In this document: positions 5,524-11,195 of the stretch, one piece after another | How the letters are laid out: the number at the start of each line of letters is the position of its first letter | Position numbering within the stretch: the first letter of the stretch is position 1 | Origin: JBFMAP01 sp964632135 | GTDB taxonomy: Archaea; Micrarchaeota; Micrarchaeia; Burarchaeales; JBFMAP01 | Direction of reading: 5' to 3' | Assembly: GCA_964632135.1 (NCBI GenBank) | Contig: CAZWEI010000040.1 | Location: forward strand, 1 to 11,195 | DNA length: 11,195 nucleotides | Made by a program: the position numbers and the translations under genes | Notes under the pieces: generated by a model | Told to the model about the DNA's origin: nothing | Seen by the model: the letters and a program-made list of their open reading frames with translations, nothing else | The model's database searches: none

Positions 5524-7479
5524 TCATCTTCTCACGTGTCCTGCCGCATCCATGAGTTCCCCGTAAACATCCGTGTTTGTCGTTGCGTCGTGGTAATAGA
5601 AGCCGTGCGACTTGAAAATCTCCGAGAGGTCGCTCACCCCGTTCCCGTTGCTGTCCTTCTGCCCGACACCCTCCTCCTTGAGCGCGAGGAACAGGTCCTT
5701 CACGTACCAGATGTGCCGCGGGGACACGTCGCCCGTGTAATAGTTCGGGAAATCCCTCTCAGCGCTCAGTATGTCCCACAGTCTTTCGAAATCAACAGAG
5801 ACGTAATCGTCATCAGGCGAGCCGTCGTTGTTTATCGCCGCGCTGTCGTAGACGTCCCAGAGTATTCCCGCGACGGCGGCCTCCTCCCAGTTGTTCGCTT
5901 GGAAATTGCGCTCAAAATCGTACTGGGTGTTGCCGACGCAGTAAATGTACGGGAACTGCCCGGCAGGGACCGCGCACCTTTTCTGGACGCCCGAATCAAC
6001 GTTCGTCGCGAGGGACATGAACTCCGCGAACCCCTCGAGCCACGAGTCAGAGGAGCAGTGGTTGATGTATCCGTCGTGGTTGTTGTCGGCATAAGTCCCG
6101 TTTCTGTACTGGTGCCAGGGCGGCATCGTCACGAAAATTGAGTTCATTATGTGATGGCCGTACTCGTGGTACTCGCAATTGGTCGGCGCCTCCATGCTGT
6201 CGTATTTCGACGCGTTTATTTCCAGAGCGATGAACCCGTTGCCTTCGGCGTCGTGAGTGCTGTGATATGCCCCTGCGTCGCTCGGGGGCTCGAAAGTCCT
6301 CACGGTTTCCCAGCCCAGCAAAAGGAACTGGTATTGGTGGTTGCGGAACAGGATGTCGCTTATGAAGTCCACGGCCTCCTTCGTGTGGAAATAGGCTTTT
6401 GCGTTTTCGCGCGCATGCGGCGTGTTTCCGCTCGCGCCGCCCGCAGGCGCGCCTATGACGATGTTCTGCGGCTTGCCAGCCTTCACGTCAGAGAGATTTA
6501 TGCTTTGCAGCGCCTCTGTGTCGATTCCGGCCTCGGTAACCCTTACCCGAACCTGGTTTTCGGTGAACCTGACGACGAGCGTCGGTTCCTTTGCGTTCGG
6601 CAGGAATAGTTCGTGCGCGAGGATGGAGTATTCCCCGTTGTCGTCAGAGTAGAACGGCTTCTCGTGAACAGCAGTAAGTATATCTTTCCAGCGTACGAAC
6701 ATCTGCGCATTTCGAATAGGCCGCGGGCCCTCTACGTCTATGAAAGTCACCCGCCCGTATACCGGTTTGCACGTCGGGTCGCTCTTGCAGTCGAGGTCAT
6801 TGCAGTCCGCGAGCGTGTCAAGGTCGTTTTCAATCCCATCGGTGCAGTTTTCAAGGCAGTCCTCGCGGCAGTTCTGCATGTTCTCCGTGGGCGGTTCGCA
6901 CTCGTGGTTCCCGCAGACAGGAGTGATGCAGTCGTCAGGGCAGGTCCAGGTTTCGTTCGCCTCGCAAACCTCGTTCCCGCACACTGGCTCGTAGCAATCA
7001 TATGGGCAGGAACTGGTCTCGTCGCTCTCGCAGAGCCCGTCCCCGCACACGGAGCTCTGGTTCTCCGGGTTGTAGTTCGGCACGTCGATGCCGGATATGA
7101 GGCTCATCCCGCAATCAAGGTAGGGCTGCAGGTTCCTCATGTCGTACACGTCGATGCATCTCTGAGGGATGCCTGTGCCTATCATGCACGCCTTCATGCA
7201 CGAATTGTAGGCGTCCTTGCACTGGTTGTCGCACACCTCGTACTCTTCGGTGCACTCGTCCTCGCATGCAGTGCGCATGACGTAATCGTCAATCGGGGCG
7301 CATCCCTGAAAGCAGTACAGGCTCGTTTCAAGGCACCCGCTGTGGCACGGATAAAACGCTTCGTTGCACTGCTCCCCGCACTGCTGGATTTTCTCGCTGG
7401 TGTCGCCCTGCGCCTGCGCGGATGATAAGGTAAGAAGTAGCACCAGAATAAAAGTTGGAAAAGTATGCGCAAGTCTCAT
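5524..7479 (-). CDS. secreted cysteine-rich HExxH metalloprotease
   Basis: A 651-aa exported protein. Residues 1-23 are a signal peptide (ILVLLLTLSSAQAQG). Residues 34-98 hold six CX3C pairs at 11-residue steps in two groups of three (Cys34/45/56 and Cys72/83/94). Residues 145-208 contain three CX4C...CX3C repeats at a 22-residue period (CGDGLC, CGNEVC, CGNHEC), then a CTDGIENDLDTLADCNDLDC segment of a type common in archaeal exported proteins. Residues 239-345 look like a beta domain. The catalytic part has HEYGHH at 438-443 (zinc ligands His438 and His442, base Glu439) and WLEGFAEF at 480-487, supplying a likely third glutamate ligand, as in gluzincin-type proteases. DSNGNGVSDLSEIF (609-622) resembles a calcium-binding loop. 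No C-terminal anchor is present; the next gene, 4 bp away, encodes an anchored partner. The substrate is unknown. Confidence 0.78.
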   Translation of the reverse strand: MRLAHTFPTFILVLLLTLSSAQAQGDTSEKIQQCGEQCNEAFYPCHSGCLETSLYCFQGCAPIDDYVMRTACEDECTEEYEVCDNQCKDAYNSCMKACMIGTGIPQRCIDVYDMRNLQPYLDCGMSLISGIDVPNYNPENQSSVCGDGLCESDETSSCPYDCYEPVCGNEVCEANETWTCPDDCITPVCGNHECEPPTENMQNCREDCLENCTDGIENDLDTLADCNDLDCKSDPTCKPVYGRVTFIDVEGPRPIRNAQMFVRWKDILTAVHEKPFYSDDNGEYSILAHELFLPNAKEPTLVVRFTENQVRVRVTEAGIDTEALQSINLSDVKAGKPQNIVIGAPAGGASGNTPHARENAKAYFHTKEAVDFISDILFRNHQYQFLLLGWETVRTFEPPSDAGAYHSTHDAEGNGFIALEINASKYDSMEAPTNCEYHEYGHHIMNSIFVTMPPWHQYRNGTYADNNHDGYINHCSSDSWLEGFAEFMSLATNVDSGVQKRCAVPAGQFPYIYCVGNTQYDFERNFQANNWEEAAVAGILWDVYDSAAINNDGSPDDDYVSVDFERLWDILSAERDFPNYYTGDVSPRHIWYVKDLFLALKEEGVGQKDSNGNGVSDLSEIFKSHGFYYHDATTNTDVYGELMDAAGHVRR

Positions 7480-7507
7480 GCTGTTCGGTATTGTATTTTA
7501 TTCGGGG

Positions 7508-7517
7508 TTATTAAAAC
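7508..7517 (-). promoter_or_regulatory. TATA-like box of the metalloprotease operon
   Basis: Reads GTTTTAATAA on the - strand, in the 51-bp gap after the acsA stop. Its centre is about 34 bp from the ATG, giving a leader of roughly eight bases. It suggests that the surface pair is transcribed separately from acsA. Confidence 0.4.
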
Positions 7518-7530
7518 TTTGCATAGGCGT

Positions 7531-9369
7531 TTACTCGTCGCCCATCGTCGAGAGGTCGCCAATCGGCAGGCCCATCTCCTTCGCGCGCAGCACCCTTCTC
7601 ATTATCTTTCCGCTGCGCGTCTTCGGGAGCGTGTCAACGAATGAAATTTCGCGCGGGTATGCGTGGCCTGCGAGGTGCTGCTTCACGAACTTCTTAATTT
7701 CGTCCTCCAACTCGGGCGTGGGCTTGTAGCCGTTGCGCAGGGTGACGAACGCCTTCACGATTTCGCCGCGTAGCGCGTCAGGCTTTCCTATTACGCCCGC
7801 CTCAGCGATTGCGGGATGTTCAACGAGAACGCTTTCAACCTCGAACGGACCGACGCGCTCACCAGATGTTTTAATCACGTCGTCAGCGCGGCCGACGAAC
7901 CATATATAGCCGTCCGCGTCCTTGAGCGCGCGGTCGCCTGAGATGTACCACTCGCCCTTGAAATACGCGTGGTATTTTTTCTCATCGTTCCAGATGGCTG
8001 CCATCAGGGCAGGAAAGCCGGGCTTGAGCGCCAAATTGCCCTCAACGCCCACTCCAAGAATGTTTCCGTTATCATCAACAATTTCAGCAACTACGCCTGG
8101 GACGGGCTTTCCCATCGAGCCTGGCCGCACCGGAAGCGAGGGGTAGTTTGAGATTGTGATTGCGCCTGTTTCAGTTTGCCACCACGTGTCGTGGAACGGA
8201 AGCCCAAAAACTTTCATTCCCCATTTTACACATTCTGGGTTCAGGGGCTCGCCAACGCTGAAAAGATGGCGCAGGCTGCTCGTGTCGTATTTCTTCACCA
8301 ACTCGTCCCCGCCTTTCATCAGCATGCGGATTGCCGTGGGCGCGGTGTACCAAATAGTAACTTTGCGCTTCTCGATGAGCGAATACCATTTCTCAGGGTC
8401 GAACCGCCCATCATAAATGAGGCTCGTGGCGCCCAATGAAAGGGGCGCTATCATCCCGTAGGAAATTCCGGTCACCCACCCGTGGTCAGCCGTGCACCAG
8501 TAAAGGTCCTCATCGTGCAAATCGAGAACCCATTTTGCTGTGAGGTGCTGTTGGATGAGCGCGCCGTGAGTGTGCACGACGCCCTTTGCCTTTCCGGTAG
8601 TTCCTGAAGTGTAGAGCATGAAACACGGATCGCTTGGCTTCATGTGCTCGCACTCGAACTTGTCGCGCGCCTTCCCCATCTCTTCCTCATAGCGAACTTC
8701 GATGGGCACGCGCTCCTTCAACTCCTTTTCCTTCTCGCCAACGACCATCACGTACGTGAGGTCCGGAAGATGCTCCACAACCTTGTCGATGCGCGATTTG
8801 AGCGCGGGGTTCGTGATGACCATTTTCGCCTTGCTGTCGCCCAATCGGTCTATGAGCGCCTCTAGCCCGAACGCTGAGAAAAGGGTGCTCGCGATCGCGC
8901 CGACCTTGAGCGCGCCGAAAAACGCGACATAAACTTCCGGGACGCGCGGAAGGAAAATGAACACGCGGTCGCCCTTCTTAATCCCGAGAGTCTTTAGAAC
9001 GTTCGCGAACTTGTTCGAGAGAAGCGCGAGCTCCTGGAACGTGAGTTTCTCGGTATTCGCGTCGCCGCCCTCGCCCTCGGCTTCTGCGCGCTCCAATTTT
9101 TCGCTTCGCGAAAAATGGACCATTTGCGGCAAAGCCGCAAATCGGTCGTAGATGAGCGCTACTTTATTTTTGCGCCACGTGTTGAGGTGCCTGTCGAGCG
9201 CGTTGTGCGCCACGTTCAGCGTGCCGTCCTTGAAAAATTCTATCTCGGCGGCGTAGTTCTTCATGTCAAATTCACTGTACAGTTTGTCGTAATCCTCGAG
9301 ATGGGGCTTCACCTTGAACCACTCGGGCCTTTTGTGTATTTCCTCTGGCCGTCCGATCTTTTCATCCAT
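7531..9369 (-). CDS. acsA: AMP-forming acetyl-CoA synthetase, bacterial AcsA type
   Basis: Activates acetate with ATP to acetyl-AMP and then forms acetyl-CoA (EC 6.2.1.1); cytosolic. All adenylate-forming motifs are present: YTSGTTGKAKGVVHTHG (253-269), the DTWWQTETG motif (394-402) with the Trp associated with short acyl chains, YISGDRALKDADGY (475-488), GRADDVIKTSGERVGPFEVE (493-512), and PKTRSGKIMRR with catalytic Lys588, the residue commonly acetylated for control. From memory, the C-terminal half (VEHPAIAEAGVIGKP; the LPIGDLSTM ending) is very like Bacillus AcsA, which suggests transfer from bacteria or a shared lineage. At 612 aa it is longer than that type (about 570), partly from an insertion of roughly 27 residues after ALIYD, about residues 76-106, whose first part is encoded by two perfect DNA hairpins. 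An AGGTGG Shine-Dalgarno sits five bases before the ATG. The methyltransferase gene lies 134 bp upstream. Confidence 0.93.
   Translation of the reverse strand: MDEKIGRPEEIHKRPEWFKVKPHLEDYDKLYSEFDMKNYAAEIEFFKDGTLNVAHNALDRHLNTWRKNKVALIYDRFAALPQMVHFSRSEKLERAEAEGEGGDANTEKLTFQELALLSNKFANVLKTLGIKKGDRVFIFLPRVPEVYVAFFGALKVGAIASTLFSAFGLEALIDRLGDSKAKMVITNPALKSRIDKVVEHLPDLTYVMVVGEKEKELKERVPIEVRYEEEMGKARDKFECEHMKPSDPCFMLYTSGTTGKAKGVVHTHGALIQQHLTAKWVLDLHDEDLYWCTADHGWVTGISYGMIAPLSLGATSLIYDGRFDPEKWYSLIEKRKVTIWYTAPTAIRMLMKGGDELVKKYDTSSLRHLFSVGEPLNPECVKWGMKVFGLPFHDTWWQTETGAITISNYPSLPVRPGSMGKPVPGVVAEIVDDNGNILGVGVEGNLALKPGFPALMAAIWNDEKKYHAYFKGEWYISGDRALKDADGYIWFVGRADDVIKTSGERVGPFEVESVLVEHPAIAEAGVIGKPDALRGEIVKAFVTLRNGYKPTPELEDEIKKFVKQHLAGHAYPREISFVDTLPKTRSGKIMRRVLRAKEMGLPIGDLSTMGDE
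9096..9116. repeat. perfect 9-bp hairpin with 3-nt loop inside acsA
   Basis: ATTTTTCGC (9096-9104), loop TTC, GCGAAAAAT (9108-9116). On the coding strand the apex reads GCGAAGC, a heptamer known to form an exceptionally stable DNA mini-hairpin. It is translated as part of a loop unique to this AcsA. Confidence 0.9.
9122..9142. repeat. second perfect 9-bp hairpin with 3-nt loop inside acsA
   Basis: ATTTGCGGC (9122-9130), loop AAA, GCCGCAAAT (9134-9142). It lies five bases from the first hairpin and has the same size and geometry but a different stem sequence. The two together span 47 bp and read in frame as residues 76-92. Confidence 0.9.
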
Positions 9370-9373
9370 CGTT

Positions 9374-9379
9374 CCACCT
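9374..9379 (-). promoter_or_regulatory. Shine-Dalgarno of acsA
   Basis: AGGTGG on the - strand, four bases before the ATG at 9367-9369. It selects this start over the nearby downstream codons. Confidence 0.7.
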
Positions 9380-9458
9380 ATTATCGCCTAAGAGTAGGGA
9401 TATTCGATTCGCGTCGTATTCGTCTTTTGTCGGTTTACAGTGTTAATTTTGCGGGATG

Positions 9459-9471
9459 TTATTTAAATATT
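9459..9471 (-). promoter_or_regulatory. TATA-like box upstream of acsA
   Basis: AATATTTAAATAA on the - strand, in the 134-bp gap after the methyltransferase gene. It would give a leader of about 65-70 bases that carries the AGGTGG site, so acsA probably has its own promoter. Nothing else was recognised in this gap. Confidence 0.45.
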
Positions 9472-9503
9472 TTCTTGTTTTTGAGTTAAATCGCGGTGTC
9501 ATT

Positions 9504-10256
9504 TTAAGGTTTCTGGACTACGAGGCAGTAATCCAAGCCTTTTATAGAATTATCGAATTTTTCGATTTTGTCTTCATCTAAAAACAGCACTTGGAAGCCC
9601 CTTGCTTGAAAAAACTCTAAAATTGCTTCCTTGCTCTCGAAAACGTTTGTGATGAGACGGAAAACCGGATAGTTCTCCACGATTGCTTTTTCATCTTTTT
9701 GCAAAAACAACTCAAAATTTTGGACATTGTCTTTTTGAAGCAGTTCAAGCGTCGCCTCTTCGACCTTATCTATGTGGTGCAGCATGAACATTGCGCGTCC
9801 GCCTTTCACGAGCACGCGTTTTATCTCTTCTAGAGAGCAGTCCATATTTGTGTAGTAGAGCGTGAACGAATCTAAAATTAGTTTGACTGATTCATCTGCC
9901 AGCGGTATCGATTCAGCCGAACCGTTTATGTATTTTCCCGCTGGATTCACCGAATTGAGACTCAAATCCATACCGATGGCATTCAATCCTGATTTTCTAA
10001 GTGCCGCGCATATTTCTCCATCGCCACATCCAATATCAAGTATCATATCGTCTTTTCCAAGCCGCTGGTTTTTAGCAAGCGTTTGCACACGCCAAATTGT
10101 GCTCTCTCTCATCGGCAAAATCGTATAAGAATTTTTCTGCTTTTTTTCCCAATAAGCTTTCATAAGTCCTTCAGAAACAGGCTCAAGCTCATCTAATTTA
10201 TCCAGTTTTGCTTTTATATTGAGGGTAGTTTCTTTGTTGATTATTCGCAAAGCCAA
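9504..10256 (-). CDS. class I SAM-dependent methyltransferase
   Basis: A 250-aa protein with the Rossmann methyltransferase motifs: motif I ILDIGCGDGEICAAL (72-86), the ribose-binding acid in AIGMDLS (93-99), GSAESIPLADESVKLILDSF (112-131), and the EEIKRVLVKGGRAMFMLHH strand (143-161). It resembles the Methyltransf_11/ubiE-like group; the substrate cannot be told from sequence. The N-terminal 60 residues are helical, and the C-terminal part (FESKEAILEFFQARGFQVLF) may form a cap. Translation begins at TTG (10254-10256), supported by AGGTGG four bases upstream; the first in-frame ATG would remove 31 residues. The gene is clearly AT-richer than acsA and lpd and has more A/T-ending codons, a sign of foreign origin. 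It is divergent from the 177-aa gene. Confidence 0.85.
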   Translation of the reverse strand: MALRIINKETTLNIKAKLDKLDELEPVSEGLMKAYWEKKQKNSYTILPMRESTIWRVQTLAKNQRLGKDDMILDIGCGDGEICAALRKSGLNAIGMDLSLNSVNPAGKYINGSAESIPLADESVKLILDSFTLYYTNMDCSLEEIKRVLVKGGRAMFMLHHIDKVEEATLELLQKDNVQNFELFLQKDEKAIVENYPVFRLITNVFESKEAILEFFQARGFQVLFLDEDKIEKFDNSIKGLDYCLVVQKP

Positions 10257-10260
10257 TAAA

Positions 10261-10266
10261 CCACCT
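10261..10266 (-). promoter_or_regulatory. Shine-Dalgarno supporting the TTG start
   Basis: AGGTGG followed by TTTA and TTG on the - strand. No ATG or GTG in frame lies at a suitable distance, so the site decides the TTG start of the methyltransferase. Confidence 0.6.
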
Positions 10267-10298
10267 GAAGAATAAGTAATATGTTATGTAGAAAGCCG

Positions 10299-10307
10299 TA
10301 TTTAATA
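10299..10307 (-). promoter_or_regulatory. TATA box of the methyltransferase gene
   Basis: TATTAAATA on the - strand. Its centre is about 47 bp from the start codon, giving a leader of about 20 bases that includes the AGGTGG site. Confidence 0.5.
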
Positions 10308-10339
10308 CCTTCGGCATGTTGAAAAGCACGCACAGAAAA

Positions 10340-10349
10340 CTTTTTAACC
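10340..10349 (+). promoter_or_regulatory. TATA box of the 177-aa gene
   Basis: CTTTTTAACC lies about 37 bp before the GTG start. It forms a back-to-back promoter pair with the methyltransferase promoter in a 125-bp divergent region. Confidence 0.45.
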
Positions 10350-10381
10350 GAGCGCAACGAAATAAGCGCGTGGTTTGAATC

Positions 10382-10915
10382 GTGCTGGGTGGTATTTTGG
10401 TTGACAGGGATTCGATTTTCGGAAGCATCCTGCGCGTGCGCGAGCAGAAGAAAAAGGCGCACATACCGAAGAGTTTCAACATAAAGGACATCCCGTGGCA
10501 GACGATAATCGACGCTTTTTCCGAAACGCTGCTGCAGTCGCGCGGGAAAGTCGACGCACTAGTTGAGGGAGGGATTGGCGAGACGGAGTTCGGGAAGCGG
10601 GTTCGGCTGGACAAGGAAATCGCGATGATGCGCCTGGTGCTGGTGGAGAACCTGAGGCGCGCGGCGAAGGGGAGGCCGCTGGACGCGAAATTTCTCACGC
10701 GGCTCTTGAGGGCGCTCGAGCGCAGCGAGGAACTCACGAAATTATATGATGTGGAGATGGAACTGTGGATTCAATTTCTAGTGCTCGTCGTGGAGAAGAT
10801 GAAGAGCGAGAGGCTCATAACATATGATAGGTTGGGCGGCGCGCCGGGCATAGACAAGGAGCGAATCCTCAGGGGAGAGCTCGAGAAGATGAAGAAGATA
10901 ATGGAAGAGAGATGA
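10382..10915 (+). CDS. uncharacterised helical 177-aa protein
   Basis: I do not recognise a family. It starts at GTG 10382; an in-frame TGA at 10376-10378 rules out an earlier start. No Shine-Dalgarno is present, consistent with a leaderless or short-leader mRNA. The protein is almost entirely alpha-helical by composition, with no Cys and no signal peptide. After a basic segment (REQKKKAHIPKS, 20-31) come amphipathic helices such as DIPWQTIIDAFSETLLQS (36-53), RLDKEIAMMRLVLVENLRRA (75-94) and LTRLLRALERSEELTKLYDV (105-124). A Lys/Glu-rich end follows (ELEKMKKIMEER). The codons are G/C-ending and Arg is mostly AGG/CGC, typical of the window's native genes. A helical-bundle regulator or scaffold is possible, but no motif supports a specific role. 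Confidence 0.75.
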   Translation: MLGGILVDRDSIFGSILRVREQKKKAHIPKSFNIKDIPWQTIIDAFSETLLQSRGKVDALVEGGIGETEFGKRVRLDKEIAMMRLVLVENLRRAAKGRPLDAKFLTRLLRALERSEELTKLYDVEMELWIQFLVLVVEKMKSERLITYDRLGGAPGIDKERILRGELEKMKKIMEER

Positions 10916-10944
10916 ACCGAGCTAGGCGCGCGCGGACAAAAGAG

Positions 10945-10952
10945 TTATTAAG
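10945..10952 (+). promoter_or_regulatory. TATA-like box before the 56-aa ORF
   Basis: TTATTAAG. Its centre is about 48 bp from the ATG and would give a leader of roughly 24 bases containing the G-rich Shine-Dalgarno. Confidence 0.3.
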
Positions 10953-10984
10953 CATAACCTACGTAAAATATTACTTATTCTATT

Positions 10985-10993
10985 GGGGGTGGG
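10985..10993 (+). promoter_or_regulatory. Shine-Dalgarno of the 56-aa ORF
   Basis: GGGGGTGGG ends three bases before the ATG at 10997. It is a strong match to the archaeal GGAGGTG core and the main argument that this short ORF is translated. Confidence 0.5.
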
Positions 10994-10996
10994 ATA

Positions 10997-11167
10997 ATGC
11001 CTATTTTGCATGAAAACACGGTTAAGTCATTCAAGAATATGGGCTTAGGACTAAATGAGAATAGCAGTGTTTTCCAGTTAATCATGGAAAAAACCATGCG
11101 TAAGGATACGGGTTCAAAATTTGATTCAAAATTTGGTAGTTGTAGCGTAGCCAGACTTCTGTCCTAA
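10997..11167 (+). CDS. possible AT-rich 56-aa protein
   Basis: Frame MPILHENTVKSFKNMGLGLN and onward, ending CSVARLLS at TAA 11165-11167. It has a strong G-rich Shine-Dalgarno and a TATA-like box. The DNA is AT-richer than that of the neighbours and includes a 12-bp tandem repeat translated as SKFDSKF. No family is recognised. The C-terminal codons run into the ACTTCTGTCC motif that repeats 25 bp later, so the end may be a truncated or fused gene next to a repeat element. Confidence 0.4.
   Translation: MPILHENTVKSFKNMGLGLNENSSVFQLIMEKTMRKDTGSKFDSKFGSCSVARLLS
11112..11135 (+). repeat. two tandem 12-bp units
   Basis: TTCAAAATTTGA (11112-11123) is followed at once by TTCAAAATTTGG (11124-11135), differing only in the last base. 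It lies within the 56-aa ORF. Confidence 0.75.
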
Positions 11168-11189
11168 AATGTTAGTCGAACTTATGTCC
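11155..11189 (+). repeat. repeated 10-mer ACTTMTGTCC at the window edge
   Basis: ACTTCTGTCC (11155-11164) and ACTTATGTCC (11180-11189) match at 9 of 10 bases, 25 bp apart. They may be protein-binding repeats or the subterminal repeats of a mobile element starting at the window edge. No transposase is visible. Confidence 0.4.
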
Positions 11190-11195
11190 GCTTTC

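Noticed and set aside
5509..6141. 210-codon + strand ORF opposite the metalloprotease C-terminus
   Set aside because: Shadow of the HExxH-coding strand, with repetitive Val/Arg composition and no ribosome-binding site.
6613..7425. 270-codon + strand ORF opposite the metalloprotease N-terminus
   Set aside because: It is Val/Ala/Arg-rich with no motif, while the - strand encodes a signal peptide and perfectly periodic Cys repeats.
9096..9142. Hairpins read as a transcription terminator
   Set aside because: They lie deep inside an intact acsA frame, and archaeal terminators rely on U-tracts rather than stable hairpins.
1..11195. tRNA, rRNA or riboswitch genes
   Set aside because: No cloverleaf, rRNA core or recognised aptamer pattern was noticed by eye; all gaps between genes are under 150 bp.

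Overview
The window looks archaeal and gene-dense (roughly 50% GC). TATA-like boxes (TTTTATATAT, TTTAAATAA, TTTTTATAT) lie about 25-35 bp before several starts, some transcripts look leaderless, and other genes carry strong GAGGTGATG or AGGTGG Shine-Dalgarno sites. GTG and TTG starts occur. A secreted protein with CGxxxC...DC cysteine repeats and a partner with a Cys-Pro/hydrophobic/basic C-terminal tail fit a euryarchaeal or DPANN-type archaeon (Diapherotrites- or Micrarchaeota-like is a guess). No rRNA, tRNA or CRISPR array was seen.

Layout. (1) Bases 1-2581, + strand: the C-terminal four fifths of a dihydrolipoamide dehydrogenase, an uncharacterised 201-aa protein, then small genes of 39 aa, 105 aa, possibly 34 aa, and 51 aa. 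(2) Bases 2582-3217: a RelE-type toxin with a ribbon-helix-helix antitoxin on the - strand. The cassette is bracketed by duplicated DNA: the last 13 codons of the 51-aa gene recur just beyond the antitoxin promoter, and a 22-bp piece from upstream of that gene recurs before the toxin end. (3) Bases 3224-4816, - strand: a divergent PPDK/PEP-synthase-like protein, probably an ATP-grasp domain plus a swivelling phosphohistidine-like domain, without the C-terminal barrel. (4) Bases 4869-7479, - strand: a two-gene surface module made of a secreted Cys-rich HExxH metalloprotease and a membrane-anchored Thr/Ser-rich protein. (5) Bases 7531-10256, - strand: AMP-forming acetyl-CoA synthetase of the bacterial AcsA type, carrying an in-frame insertion built from two perfect DNA hairpins, with an AT-richer SAM methyltransferase upstream. 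(6) Bases 10382-11195, + strand: a 177-aa helical protein and a possible AT-rich 56-aa gene, ending in a short repeated motif.

Together the recognised metabolic genes point to acetyl-CoA/2-oxoacid metabolism (lpd, acsA) and possibly phosphoryl transfer to or from pyruvate-like substrates (the PPDK-like gene). The operon context of lpd is cut off, so its complex is unknown. The most unusual items are the TA cassette inside a duplicated small-gene unit, the double hairpin inside acsA, and the periodic CX3C arrays of the protease.
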